From Diadema setosum (taxonomy: Eukaryota; Echinodermata; Echinoidea; Diadematoida; Diadematidae), in contig NC_092688.1 of assembly GCF_964275005.1 (NCBI RefSeq), positions 24,976,934 through 25,040,933 on the forward strand: a stretch of DNA of 64,000 nucleotides, in the 5' to 3' direction. Positions 44,603 through 56,389 of the stretch are shown piece after piece. Numbering within the stretch: the first letter of the stretch is position 1; each line of letters starts with the position of its first letter. The notes under the pieces are model-generated. The model was given only the letters and a program-made list of their open reading frames with translations. It ran no database searches and was not told the DNA's origin. The translations under genes and the position numbers were made by a program.

Positions 44603-45566
44603 TTAAAGAGTAGATCACACACGCAAGTTGATGCATGTAATTCAGTTCCACACCGCATGATTGTACGACGATGTGTTTGTACTATTCATTTGCACGATGA
44701 TACATGTATGTATGTGTAAAGAATAATGTGTTTGTAACGCGCTACAATGTAAGTCTTTTATCTTTTTTTTTCTGGTAGAAACGTTCAAAGACTACTCTTC
44801 AATAATTCATAGGAGGAAACGAAAAATCATTGACTTTGTATTAATCATTCATTTGCCTGAAGAAAGGTTGACAGCTGGATGGCTACACTGCAGAAACATA
44901 CAGTAGTACATACAAATCTTATCTATATTCTAACATGGTACCAAACCATTAAAATGCGTGATTCAAAGTTCGGTGCTAGTGCTAGTGCCAGTGCTATTGC
45001 TAGCCCCCAAATAACAGCCTTAAAGTGAGCTCAAACACCGAGGGTCAGATTAACGAGGAGATCCCTATCAAAATTATCGATCACCAGCACTAGGTGTTGA
45101 CATTACAGCACCGCGAGGTCCGCGGGAATCGCGCGACAAAAACAAAGTGATGGCGCGTGATTACAGTCAAATAATAATGCCGAAACTTCCATCCATTCTA
45201 CAAAACGCAATTATCCTAATTTTCTTCCCAGGCTCAAATTTAAAAAGCCGTGTCCAGAATGTTCGACCACTGTGTTGGCATTGACTTTGCACGTAAAACG
45301 TGCAACATTGAGTTGATTGACTGCTACACCACAAGAGACACATGCAGACATCACAGATGGATATCGTCAAAGGCTAACTTGAAGTGGGCCTCCTACAGCA
45401 CATGCCAACTTCGCTATACTTCGTCGGGGACGACTTTATTGAGGGATACACAGACAAACAAACAAACCAAACAGCGCATAAATAGTGACTGACTGAGCTG
45501 AGTTCTTCATCTACCTATTTTCCTCACTCATACAAGAAGGAATAGCTGCTGAAATCACGAAGAAAA

Positions 45567-46403
45567 ATGCCGAATGATAAACCCCCTGGAAAGTCCAAGC
45601 AAGGTGACGGTGCATGGACAAATCGGCTTCGGGGAGCATCACCGGCTACTCCTGTTGACACAGACCCCCAGACCCCAGCTGATCACCGAAGTGAGACTTT
45701 ACCATTGACCATGACAAACGTCAAAGAAACTCTTCAAGCGCAAATAAAGGAGGCATTGTGCTCGGATGACATAATTGAAAGAATGCAGGAGGTAATCACC
45801 GACGCCATTTTGGAGAAAGTGACACAGAGTGTGTACGAAGCAATTTCACTGGACCTAGCACAGCTGAAGGCCGAACAACACTCAGTGAATGCAAAACTGA
45901 AAGCATTGGAAAACGACATCTCAAAGGTACAGCATGACATTGAAGAACAGGAACAGTATTCCCGACGAGAATGTCTCAGATTCTACGGGATTCCAGAAAC
46001 CAAGGACGAAAACACTGACGCCGTCATCACTGATGTCGTCAAGAAACACCTTGGCATCACCCTCCAGTCTTCATGCATTGCCAGGAGCCATCGTATTACA
46101 CCCAGTTCCAGACAGGAAACAGAGCGACAACAGACGCCCAAACCCATCATCGTCAAATTTGCAGTCTACAACACTCGTCAAATTGTCTACGACGCGAAGT
46201 CCCGCTTCAAAGGCAGCCCGATCTTCGTTCACGAGGACCTGACGCTGCAGCGACGGTCACTCGTCAACGCCGCAGCGAAAAAGTCGTCCGTGAAGCGAGT
46301 ATGGACCAAAGACGGAAAAATCACCGCGCTAGTCAAAATCTACGGGAAAGACGACAAGCGAGTCCCGATCAGAAACATGTCCGACATCGAGAGGCTGCAG
46401 TAA
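45567..46403 (+). CDS. LINE ORF1 protein (L1-ORF1-like, coiled coil plus RRM-like)
   Basis: Intact frame of 278 codons. The N-terminus is basic and Pro-rich (MPNDKPPGKSKQGD). Residues about 50-130 are heptad-rich, as in a coiled coil (ending LKALENDISKVQHDIEEQEQ). Then comes YSRRECLRFYGIPE with TDAVITDVVKKHLGI and IARSHRI, which is the pattern of the L1 ORF1p/Transposase_22 RNA-binding domain. The end has PIFVHEDLTLQRR and VWTKDGKI. ORF1 proteins coat LINE RNA in ribonucleoprotein particles. The absence of stops in ORF1, unlike ORF2, may be chance or recent age. Confidence 0.85.
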   Translation: MPNDKPPGKSKQGDGAWTNRLRGASPATPVDTDPQTPADHRSETLPLTMTNVKETLQAQIKEALCSDDIIERMQEVITDAILEKVTQSVYEAISLDLAQLKAEQHSVNAKLKALENDISKVQHDIEEQEQYSRRECLRFYGIPETKDENTDAVITDVVKKHLGITLQSSCIARSHRITPSSRQETERQQTPKPIIVKFAVYNTRQIVYDAKSRFKGSPIFVHEDLTLQRRSLVNAAAKKSSVKRVWTKDGKITALVKIYGKDDKRVPIRNMSDIERLQ

Positions 46404-46445
46404 AGAAAGGTTAGCTGTAATACCAACTAGTGAACTAAGACAAAT

Positions 46446-49400
46446 ATGAATATTAAGTACCCATGTATTGTTTGTGATAAAAAAGTTCAATGCAACCAAA
46501 ATGCACTCCTGTGTTCTGTATGTCGACGTTGGTGTCATTTGAAATGCACCCCTTACAGTGAAGACATTTTTGTCTCAGACGATGACTGGATCTGCCGATG
46601 TTGTTGCCTATTTGAATTACCATTTCCTGTAAACAGTGATTGCATTTACGATATATCTGATGAAGGTTCGCACACTGATAATGAAAATGCATCCCACAGT
46701 GATGAACATCGAGGTTTGGAACCCTGGAAAGCGAAAAGAAATGTATTAGCGTCCTTGGAAGAACATATAGGTAACCTTCGCAGTGCGGATGGAATCAAAA
46801 TCGCACATTTAAACTGTGCATCGCTGACAAAGAACATTGATGAATTACGTGTACTCACTACTCAAGCAAATGTCCACGAGTTAACACTGAGTGAAACACA
46901 TCTTAATGAATCAATTTATGATAACGAATTACTGTGTAACGGTTATAGCATAATTCGTTAGGACAGGGATAGATCAGGGGGAGGTGTAGCTGTATATGTG
47001 CGAGATGACGTTGATTATACTGTAAGATGTGACCTTATGAATTCCGAGCTGGAAATGTTAATTATTGAAATAAAACGTGTATATGTAAAGCCAGTATTGA
47101 TTGATACGTGGTATAGACCTCCTCACTCAAATCGGAGCGCATTTGATTTGCTGGAGTAAGTACTTCAGACGATAGAAGATTTAGATTATGAATGTATACT
47201 TCTTGGGGACATGAATTGTAATACAATGTCTGAGAAAGGATCGTGGCAAACTAAAAGGTTGTTTGAAGTAACTGAATGTTATGGTTATGAACAGTTAGTG
47301 AATTCTGCAACGAGGGATACAGCTACTTCATCTTCCACAATTGATCTCATCATGACTAATGCAGCAGAAAAAAATAGGTATGGTGGATGTATTGCCACTA
47401 ACTTTAAGTGATCATTATCTTGTGTATTGTTCCTTTGGGAAAAGACGCACTCAGAAAGATGCTCGACATTTGTATAAGGTTTCTCGTAATTTAAAGAAGG
47501 TTGATTTTGAATTGTTGAAAAAAGATATATCGTCTGTAGCATGGGATGATATGATGACAGAAACTGATGTGGAGATATTGTACAATAAGTTTGAAGAGGT
47601 GATAACTGGTATTATAGACAAACATGCCCCATTAAGGAAAAAACGAATAAAGAAAAAAGAATCACCTTGGATCACTGAGCAGGTCCTCGAATTAATCAGA
47701 CTAAGAAATGTACAAAAGTATGTAGCAAAGAAATCAGGTCTGTCTGATGACTGGAATAAGTATAAGCTACTGCGAAATAAAGTAACGTATGAAATTCGGA
47801 AAGCCAAGAAAGAGTATATTGCTAGCTGTGTTGAAAATAGTTGTGGTACCTCTGGTGACGTATGGAAATCATTGAGTTATGTTTTACCTCGTAAACCGCG
47901 GGCTGAAAGAATAACGTGTATTGCAAATGAAAACAGGGACATTTATGATAAAGTTGAGATAGCAGATAGCTTCAATAAGCACTTCACAAACATTGGAAAG
48001 GTTATTCAAGAGAGCATTGAAGTCAATGATGAAGATGGGAGCAATGACCCTGGAATCGTTGATAACGGAAATGATTTTAAGTTGAAAAAAATAGATGAGA
48101 AAGATGTTTTGAGCAGTTTGAATAGTTTATCTGTTGATAAAGCAACTGGTTTGGACAATATCCCGCTATCGTTTTGAAATTAATAGCTGATTATGTTTTT
48201 AAGCCGTTGACATATATATTTAATCAGTCAATACAACAAAGTAAGGTGCCGTTGTCGTGGAAACGATCGCGTATTACGCCAGTCCACAAGGGTGGTGAGA
48301 AAACTAATATGAGTAACTACCGACCTATATCAATATTATCGAATATCACAAAAATTATAGAAAAGTTAGTATTTGATCAACTCTACGGATATCTGCAAAC
48401 GAATGATTTGCTTAGTGAGCACCAGTCAGGCTTTAGGCCAAACAATTCCACCATGACTGCCTTGTTTACCACCACTGAAGACTGGCTTGATAATATGGAC
48501 AAAGGCAACTTTGTTGGGATAGTAACCTTGGATTTAAAGAAGGCTTTTGATACAGTAGACCATGGTATCCTCTTAAAGAAATTACGCATGTATTGTATCA
48601 GTGATGTTGTTGTTGAATGGTTCCGAAGTTATCTTACCAGTCGCACACAATGCACTATCATCAACGGTGTACAATCTAGTCCACGGATAATCACATGTGG
48701 AATACCACAGGGGTCAAATCTGGGCCCTTTACTTTTTGTTCTATACACAAAGGATTTGCCTTTATCTGAAAAGAAATGCAAGGTTTCATTATAATGCAGA
48801 TGACACCTGCCTGCACTACTCGTGTAGTGATGTGAAGAGATTGACGGGCGTTTTAAATGAAGAATTGGTGAGAATACATAGATGGTTAACCAGAAATAAG
48901 CTCGCTCTTAATGTTACAAAGTGTGAATTTCTTTTAATTGGGTCAAGAAAGAAACTCAACTCAGTGGAGCCACCATGTATAAAGATAAAGGACAATGTTA
49001 TTACTCGTGTTTCAAATTGTAAATATCTGGGTGTGAAAATTGGTCAATATTTAGAGTGGACAAATCACATCGATTCATTGTATAAAAAAATTACAAATCC
49101 TTTTATATTTGTTGAAAAGAATTCGACCTTATATAACAGAGCAAATGGCATTGATTTTCTATAAAACTATTATTCAAAGTAGGATTGATTACTGTAGTAT
49201 AATCTGGGGAAACGCGGGGAAAATACGTATTGATAAAATTCAGAAATTATTAAATAGAGCATTGAGAGTTTCTATGAATGTAAAATGGAGATTTTCGAGT
49301 GAAGCATTATTTGATTTGATACAAACAAATGCAAAGTTAAAGATAGATACATTTATTGAAAAAAGTGATAAACAGTTATTGTATGTGATGTATAAAATTG

Positions 49401-49606
49401 TATGTAATCTATTTCCATTTAAGCCGACTACTTATATACTGAGAAAAGGAATATTGAAACTAGATGTACCACACCCAAGAACTAATTTTAAGAAACGTAG
49501 TGTAACATATCGAGGCGCTAAATTATGGAATAATTTATTAGATGATGTAAAGCAAAGTGTATCTTTTCTTACATTTAAACATAAGGTGGATAAATTATAT
49601 ACGTAG
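46446..49606 (+). pseudogene. LINE ORF2: PHD-like finger, endonuclease and reverse transcriptase, frame-broken
   Basis: Order of parts: a PHD-like Cys/His finger (CIVCDKKV, LLCSVCRRWCHLKC, WICRCC) at 46464-46610; an AP-type endonuclease (IKIAHLNCASL, LSETHLNE, DTWYRPP, LLGDMNC, STIDLIMTN, LSDHYLVY) to about 47430; reverse transcriptase with NYRPISILSNITKIIEK, HQSGFRPNNST, LDLKKAFDTVDH, GIPQGSNLGPLLF and, at about 48795, NADDT in place of the usual YADDT; then LALNVTKCEFLLIG, RIDYCSIIWGN and AKLWNN to 49606. Stops occur at about 46960 and 47158; frame changes at about 47400, 48175, 48785 and 49110. The Y-to-N change at the active-site motif and the breaks mark it as dead. A PHD finger ahead of the endonuclease is less usual and helps define the family. 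Confidence 0.88.
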
Positions 49607-50237
49607 TAATTGTTTGCATTGAACTGTAACAATGTGCATTAATCGTTTTCCTTTGTTGTTTTTTTCAGTATCTTAATTCTCATTTTCTTTATGTAGTATG
49701 CATGATTTCCTATGATTTGTTTTTGAGTGTCTGTTTGTTTGATTTTTGTATTTATTTATTTTTTTTTAAGTTTCCTATACTATGTATAAAATGTTGTATT
49801 TTGTAATTGTATGATTTTTTACTTCACGGACTGACAGAAGAACAGCCATTGGCTGAAGTGAGTGACCCGTGGTGAAATAAAATAAACTCAAACTCAAACT
49901 CATACTCAACTCATCTACTTATGGACGTAACTATGGGTCTCGGCACAGCAATGCTAACACCAGCACCGAAACTAAGATTAAGAAGATAATAATCCCTTGG
50001 GGACTAGTGTTAGTCAACCGGGAGGGGGGGGGGGGGGACACGTAAATCGTTAACACAAACGACGGATATCGGTTTCAGTGGATGACATCCAACACCAAGC
50101 CCAGCACCAGCAACCGAAAATACGTCATAATTAAGAGGTCAACCTCCCAACACCGACTGATTTCAAGTTCGGTTTTATCGCCGGTGCTAGTGCTGAGATA
50201 GCACTAGGACTAGCACTAGCACCAAACTTGAAATCAC

Positions 50238-51603
50238 CCAATGTTTAATAATTATTGGACAAACAGGCAAACAAAGACGATAATGGAATCTTGGTATCAT
50301 ATAACGCCTGAAGACATCCTTGTTATTTGATTGGTTGTTTGACATTGAGCATTCGGCCCATTTCACTATGACGTCATCACCCGTGCTATTGCGACTCCAT
50401 CTACCGTGTAATTTTGGATCCATATGATTTGCTCCATTGCACGCTCTCTGAGAGCCCGGCACACTACGCGTGTCAAACGCTTTTGTTTGCAGTGTGTGTA
50501 TGCGACAGCGCGCTAGCGTAAAGCTTGAGCACTCTCGCGATCTCAAATTCTCTCTTGTTTCGAAATTAATAAAACATCAAATGAGAAGGATATATTAGAG
50601 GCGTTATATAAAACAAATAATAAATGTTTTTCATTCGTGCTGTGGACAGAATATTTCGTCGATGAAAGATGAAATATTATGTCCATTGCACTTATAAACA
50701 TTCATTATTTGTATAATAGAAAACGGAAAAAGGGAAGATAAGGAAGATACGAATTATCGTAAAATAAACATTAATACACGTTTTTAAGGAACCCCAAAAT
50801 ATGAAAATGGAATTTTATTCTGAATCTTACTTACAATAACTAAAGAATTGAAATAATGAGTTCATAACACAATAATATAATACACTGTACACTATTCTAA
50901 CTTAAAAAATTGAGAAAGGCTATTTTTCTTCAAAAGATTTAAAAGCATTGATCACTTTCCGTTATATATGCTGCAGTATCTTTTCATAATCGAGCATGTG
51001 CTGCTTTTGAACACATCACCTTTATGACAGACTTCTAAAGTGAATACTAACAGTAAAAAAAGATAACAATCAGGTCACAAAAGGAAAGTGGATAGAGATG
51101 AAAAGGAGAAAAGAATGACTTGAAAAAGAGAGAAAGCGCACATGTAAAGGAAACAACAATTTATTTAAATTAATCTAAATATCTAATATTCATATTAACA
51201 ATATTTTTTTCAAGATATTCAACAACAGACTGTTCATATTATCAAATAAACGTCAAGCAGGATCTGCTCAATGCCATTTTAAAAGGAATCCAGAAAGTGG
51301 CTCTAATATACTCTGTGTAGGACAACATTGGAAAAAGTGCTAAACTAGTGCTTTTCTTTAGATTAATACTGTATTAGTCTCTTTATGATTTCAGCATACA
51401 CGTAATCATGTTACTTGCCTCTACAAATGTGTATTGGATATCGACATGCCAGAGTATAGATATAAAGAAAAAAATATCAGTCACAAAAAAATACAATAAT
51501 GTCTTTTTTTTATATAGATTATTGACCGTCTTACAGAGATCACAAGTTTGATACAAAAATACCTTGGTGACAAACAAATCACAAATGTCATGGGCGTACA
51601 TAC
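50238..51603. other. No feature seen between LINE nest and receptor 2
   Basis: AT-rich DNA. No exon, tRNA-like box or inverted repeat noticed, apart from GCGC words at about 50510. Confidence 0.35.
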
Positions 51604-51664
51604 TCAAGCAGGATTCGGACCTACGACCTCCTGATCAGTTGCAGTTGCAACGAAAACATCTCGA
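51604..51664 (-). repeat. tRNA-derived SINE head (B-box part)
   Basis: Minus strand: CAGGAGGTCGTAGGTCCGAA followed by TCCTGC. The T arm pairs fully (GTAGG with CCTGC around TCCGAAT), giving a good B box. The A-box side is degraded. It shares the AGGAGGTCGTAGGT core with 3119-3192, so both belong to one SINE family. Confidence 0.5.
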
Positions 51665-52419
51665 CGGAAGAATTTCATGAATTTGAACAAGAGGAATCAT
51701 TTCTTGCGCATCAAATCCTAGATTTTAATTGATCAATCAGCAATTATGACGAGCAAGAGACATTTCAGAAGACTGTAAAAATGAAAACAAATTTCTTTTA
51801 TCTACAGATACAAATTAGTGGTATGACAACAAAAAGGCACAATCACCACGCATTATTTGCAGCTCATAAATAAACTCGTCTATTATCCTTCTATAATGGT
51901 CTCTCTTAATTTGCGATTGGTTAGATATTGTGGCCCATAGTTTCATTAAAAAAAAACATGTGGAACTCGCATTGCTATAATTTTAGTCACTGAAATGAAA
52001 CTGGAAATGTACCCCTCTGTCAACATCACAGTTTGGTGAGCGACAAACTGAGAAGAAACGATCTACGAAAGATGGTACGACGACAACATGAATGAAAAAT
52101 TTAGTAGTAACTATACAGTTTTTTTTCTAATCTTAATCTGTTGTTTATTATGTTTTGTTACTGCCGGTGCACTCTTCCGTGTGTATTTATTTTTGCTCTT
52201 GAATTTCAACATTGGCAGATGGATCAATCTCAGGATATTTGATTTTATCACAAAGTTATTGCGTTTGATTGTCAATTTGTGGTGTTGATATCTCAGGCCC
52301 TTTCTCAATGCAGGAGGTTACCATTGTATTCAATTGTTTACTAAGCATTTATACGGTTACAACTATTACTTTATTTCAGAGGCAACACGGAAGATTCAAG
52401 AACATTTCCCGTGACATTT
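51665..52419. other. 3' flank of receptor 2
   Basis: AT-rich sequence below the last recognisable tail repeat on the minus strand. No poly(A) signal was fixed. Confidence 0.35.
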
Positions 52420-52943
52420 GCCATGTTCACCAATCTCAGACTTTTCGCTTGGTTTGCATGTGTATAGGCGTATACATCAATAAATCTTTCGGGCTTGTCA
52501 CAAGATGGGAACTTTACCCATTTCTGTCTATATAATAGTATACATGTACACGGGATATGATTGCGGTTCTAGCTGGCATTTGCTTCCAAAACGATTGAAA
52601 ACGTTTTTCTTCTTTTTAGTATGCATCAAGTCGGGCTTTTTGCTTAGTTTGCGTGAGAAGATAGATGGATCATTCAAGCTTGTCGCAAGAGGGACATATT
52701 TTGCTTTAATCTTGATATACATGTATTCGGGGAGCAATTGCGGTTCTTCTATCAATCTATTGTCTCGGATTGGTCTGGATCAATAAAATGGCATTTGCTC
52801 TGCCATGTTCATCCACCTCGGGTTTTTCGTTGGGTTGACGGAATAGACAGATATAGAATATGATAGATCCGTCATACTGGTTCTTCATTACTCTGTGTCT
52901 ATATTTACTTGGGGAGAGACTGCGGTTTTTGTATTGTCTCGGA
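52420..52943 (-). pseudogene. Degraded further repeats of the receptor 2 tail
   Basis: Beyond the stop, three more units can be followed by their DNA landmarks (CATGTTCATCCACCTCGGG-like words near 52803 and CATGTTCACCAATCTC near 52422) and by minus-strand pieces such as EEPQLLPEYMYI and KPEVDEHG. They are out of frame with each other and contain stops, so they are either dead repeats or part of the 3' untranslated region. Confidence 0.65.
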
Positions 52944-54600
52944 TTAGTGTGGAGTAATATTACCCGCATTTTCTTCAAGAAAGAGATAGCTATGTTCGTG
53001 AACCTCGGGCTTTTCGCTTGCTTTGTCTGAGTAGATAGATATAGAATATGATAGATCCGTCAAGCCTGTTGCCAGAGGGACATCTTCTTCACTTCTCATG
53101 ATATACATATACTCACGGACAGACTGCGGTTCTTGTATTGTCTCGTATTGGTCTTGAGTAATTTTGCCGGCACCTTCTTCAAGAACAAGATAGTCATGTT
53201 CATCCACCTCAGACTTTTCGTTTGCTTTTTCTTGGTGAATAGATGTAGAATATGAATCCGTCAAGCTTGTTGCATGAGGGACACGTTCTTCATTACTCTC
53301 GATATACATATACTCCAGGAGAGACTGCGGTTCTTCTATTGTTTCGTATTTGTCTGGAGTCATTTTACCGGCATCTTCTTCAATAACAGGAGAGCCGTGT
53401 TCACCCACCTCTGGCTTTTCGCTGGGGTTTTCTGGGTAGATAGATGTAGAATATGATGGCTCCATCAAGCTTGTTGCAAGAGGGACGCTTTCTTCTTTGC
53501 TCTCAATATATATATACTCGGGTAGAGATTGTGGTTCTTCCATTGTCTCGGGCTGGTCTGCAGCAATTTTTCCGGCATTTTCTTCAAGAACAAGATAGCC
53601 ACGTTCATCCACCTCTGGCTCTTCGCTTGCTATGTCTGAGTAGATAGATGTAGAATATGATAGATCCGTCACGTCTGCTGCAAGAAGGACACCTTCATTA
53701 CTTTCGATATACATATACTCAGGGGGAGACTGTGGTTCTTCTACTGTCTCGTATCGGTCTGGAGTAATTTTATCGGCATTTTCTTCATGAACGAGATAGC
53801 CATGTTCATCCACCTCGGGCTTTTCGCTCGGTTTTTCTGGATAGATGTAGAATATGATGGATATGTCAAGCTTGTTGAAAGAGGGACGCTGTCTTTATTA
53901 CTCTCATATACTCGGTTAGAGACTGCGGTTCTAATATTGGCTCGGGCTGGTCTGGATAAATTTTACCAGGATTTTCTTCAAGAACGAGATAGCCATGTTC
54001 ATCAACCTCTGTTTGTTCGCTTGATATACCTGAGCAGGTAGATATTGCATATAATGGATTCATGGGAGGGCGATGTTTTTCATAAGTACCAATTTCCATG
54101 AATTTGGGGCATGACTGCAGTTCTTGAATAGTGTCGGATTGATCTGGAGTAAATTTACCTGCATTTTCTTCGAGAACGAGATAACCGAGTTCATCAACAT
54201 CGGGCTTTTCGCTTGGTTTGCCTGAGTAGATGAAGGTGGAGTATAATGGGTCATGAGGGCGCATTGCGAAATGGACTAGGTTTTCATTACTGCCATTATG
54301 CGTGTCCTCTTTGCATGAATATGGAATATTGATGGTCTCTGATTGATCCGAAGTAATTTCGTTGGTTTTCGCTTCGAGCACTATACAACCGTTCTCATCT
54401 CCTTCGAGCTTTTCTCTTGATATGGTTGAGTAGATGGCTGTAGAATACAATGGATCATTGATGTCCATTTCAATTGCGCCGATATACTTGTCTTCCTCTT
54501 CTCTTGGTTTGCTGGAGCAGGCGGATGCAGATCTTTGAACATCCCTCTTACTACTCATGTCCCTTACATGATCGTGGTCGTGTAAAGGTGAATAGAGCAC
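52944..54600 (-). CDS. Receptor 2 tail: tandem tyrosine-motif repeats (frame-shifted)
   Basis: Two minus-strand frames: 54600-53866 (about three repeat units after MSSKRDVQRSASACSSKP) and 53813-52944 (about five). Each unit of 63-70 residues has the same order: DEHGYLVLEENAGKITPDQ, then EPQSLxEYMYIES, then PLATSLTDxSYSTSIYS, then SEKPEV. Tyrosine motifs are therefore GYLVL, EYMYI and YSTSIYS, three to four per unit and about 25 in all. At 53815-53870 about 11 nt are missing relative to other units, changing frame; a CAA-to-TAA-like change stops the second frame at 52944. Units continue in degraded form to about 52420. No relation to the receptor 1 tail is seen. A scaffold for SH2 proteins is inferred from the motifs. 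Confidence 0.75.
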
Positions 54601-54687
54601 ATGGGCAAACGTTGATCGTTATCATCTGATTCACTCTACCATCTCTCCAGACACGTGTCTAAACAAATAGGAATATACATTGCAAAC

Positions 54688-54840
54688 CTGGGGCCTGTTT
54701 CATAAAACTTGTCATCAGTGACAAGTTGTCATAGATGTGACAAGCTACTAAAATCCTTGCATCTGATTGGCTCAGAACAAATTTGTCATAGAAATGTGGC
54801 AGTTGTGTATTTTAATAATGAACCCATATATGTCGACATT
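54688..54840. mobile_element. Partial copy of the GGGGCCTG.TTATAAA foldback family
   Basis: CTGGGGCCTGTTTCATAAAA followed by ACTTGTCAT/TGACAAGT words, related to the element at 11515-11631. The far end was not found, so the right limit is approximate. Confidence 0.5.
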
Positions 54841-55074
54841 TAAAGGGGAAGTTACAATTTCTACAATACGTAACTGACAAAATCTATACCGTTAATGTGA
54901 TATTCCGTTCGCAATGGTTATTTCATTCCTTAAAAAAAAACAAAAACAAGCAGGAACAGTACACCCATAGCATTATGCTTCTGAAAGACATTTCTGTTCT
55001 CGATAGTTAAAGTTTAAAAGATACCAATTCAAATCTAGTAATACCATTAAAACAAGAGTCATCAGAATACTTAC

Positions 55075-55196
55075 TGTCTTCTTGCCACGGTTCTTGATAA
55101 ACTTTCGAAGAATACCAGTACCAAGTACCGCAAGAAGAAGAAATCCCCAAATCGGTGCCGATGTTACTACTACTTTCTGCGTGGCTCCTTTCCTGC
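55075..55196 (-). CDS. Receptor 2 exon: transmembrane segment
   Basis: 122-nt exon (acceptor AAACTGCAG, donor GACA|GTAAGT). Encodes RKGATQKVVVTSAPIWGFLL followed by LAVLGTGIL and the basic RKFIKNRGKK: one hydrophobic helix and a stop-transfer run. It starts in phase 1, as the stalk exons require. The sequence is unrelated to the receptor 1 transmembrane exon. Confidence 0.7.
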
Positions 55197-55997
55197 CTGC
55201 AGTTTAGATGAAAGTTTGATTTATCTGCTAAGCTGTGTCATAAATGATAAAAGCCGTGCAACAATCCCCCAACAAAGAACATGTTAGTCTGAGGAAAATC
55301 AACAGCTCGCACATAAACGGTAAGAGAGGTATTCTTTGGTAAACGTTGTCGTGAGTAATGTGTATTGACAGGCGATTTAAGTTTGTATCTCTAAGCAACA
55401 AAGGGCATAAGGAGGTTTGATATTTTGTTAAGTGGATGGCAGAGGATGTTTATGATAAAAATTACTTACAGGGTGGATTTAAAAAGAAAGTCACTAGTAA
55501 GATTGAAAATACATTTAAACGACATCTTATTGCAGTGGATTAAAACCCGTTAGCATGGTTAGGAGCATTATGATTTTATAAGCCTATTATACTTAGACTT
55601 GAGAACATCGTCTTTGAAATTTAACCTCTAACGTTCTGTTGCTGTTTTTATAGGTAATCTATTAGAGCAAATACACACACACGCACACACAAGTTCCCAA
55701 TTCATTTTAGAAAATAAACACAAAATATATATATAGAGAGTGTGAATACAATACAAACTGGCAAAGGATGGCAATCTTTTTTCTCGGAATAATAATACAA
55801 TTGGCCTAGATAATTCAGTAGATATTGTAGGGAACAATATAAATATCATCAATCTTTAACCCACGTAACTATCAACAACCCAGCTAGGCAGTTTGTCCGT
55901 ATGAAAATTTAAATTGAAGCATTGAAATTGAAATTGGTGATTTGGCTGGAATATAATATAATTTTAATAACAAATTACAAATAGTATGATGTATATG

Positions 55998-56212
55998 TGA
56001 CCGTGCATCATAAAAACCAACAAACAGCCGCACCCCTTGATTATTACGTGAGGACTCAAAAAAAGCTGAAATGAGTCAACTTTGAGTCATTGAGTCAATC
56101 TTGAGTCTTTACATTTTCTGAAAGAGCTATCCTTCCTCTACGTTATTCTTTAGTTTGAAATCATAACATAAATGGGAAACTGGGTCTTCAGCAGTATTAT
56201 TTTTTAAACAAA

Positions 56213-56263
<51 letters not shown>

Positions 56264-56379
56264 AACCTAGAACTTCAGTCTACACATTTTCTGAAAGAGT
56301 TATCCTTCCTCTACGTTATTTTTTAGTTTGGGATCATAACATAAATGGGAAAGTGTGTTTTCAGCAGTTGTTTTTTTTT
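55998..56379. mobile_element. Family E element, copy 4 (partial, with inner duplication)
   Basis: TGACCGTGCATCATAAAAACC at the left, then CGCACCCCTTGAT and TTCTGAAAGAGCTATCCTTC. A block of about 85 bp (56108-56200) is repeated at about 56284-56375 (TTCTGAAAGAGTTATCCTTC, CATAACATAAATGGGAAA), with a TA microsatellite (56226-56261) between. The right half of the element is missing and LINE sequence follows. Confidence 0.7.
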
Positions 56380-56389
56380 TTTAAACAAA

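Larger units (their letters stand above)
45567..49919 (+). mobile_element. Non-LTR retrotransposon (Jockey/CR1-type LINE), nearly full length, decayed
   Basis: ORF1 and ORF2 occur in order, followed by a 3' part ending AAATAAAATAAACTC and then several ACTCAA/AACTCA units (about 49875-49915), a usual tail for this superfamily. Upstream of ORF1, 45100-45566 is GC-richer and probably includes the 5' untranslated region; the exact 5' end and target-site duplication were not found. ORF2 has two in-frame stops and about four frameshifts, so the copy cannot be active as it stands, but it is recognisable throughout. Confidence 0.88.
44960..50237. mobile_element. Foldback element with GATTTCAAGTTTGGTGCTAG ends, split by a LINE
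   Basis: The left end (44960-44989, GATTCAAAGTTCGGTGCTAG) is complemented by the right end (about 50203-50237, CTAGCACCAAACTTGAAATC). A second inward copy of the end (50157-50195, GATTTCAAGTTCGG and GGTGCTAGTGCT) makes the right side a near-perfect hairpin. CACCAGCACCGAA-type words fill the remaining flanks (about 49940-50125). The LINE at 45567-49919 accounts for most of the distance, so the original element was probably 0.6-0.9 kb. Confidence 0.6.

Noticed and set aside
45567-49919. LTR retrotransposon or retrovirus-like element
   Set aside because: No long terminal repeats, no protease, integrase or capsid-type motifs; the AP endonuclease and RT order and the short 3' tandem tail show a LINE.
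52088-54041. Plus-strand frames over the receptor 2 tail
   Set aside because: Antisense of the tandem tyrosine repeats; they recur with the same period and carry no signal of their own.
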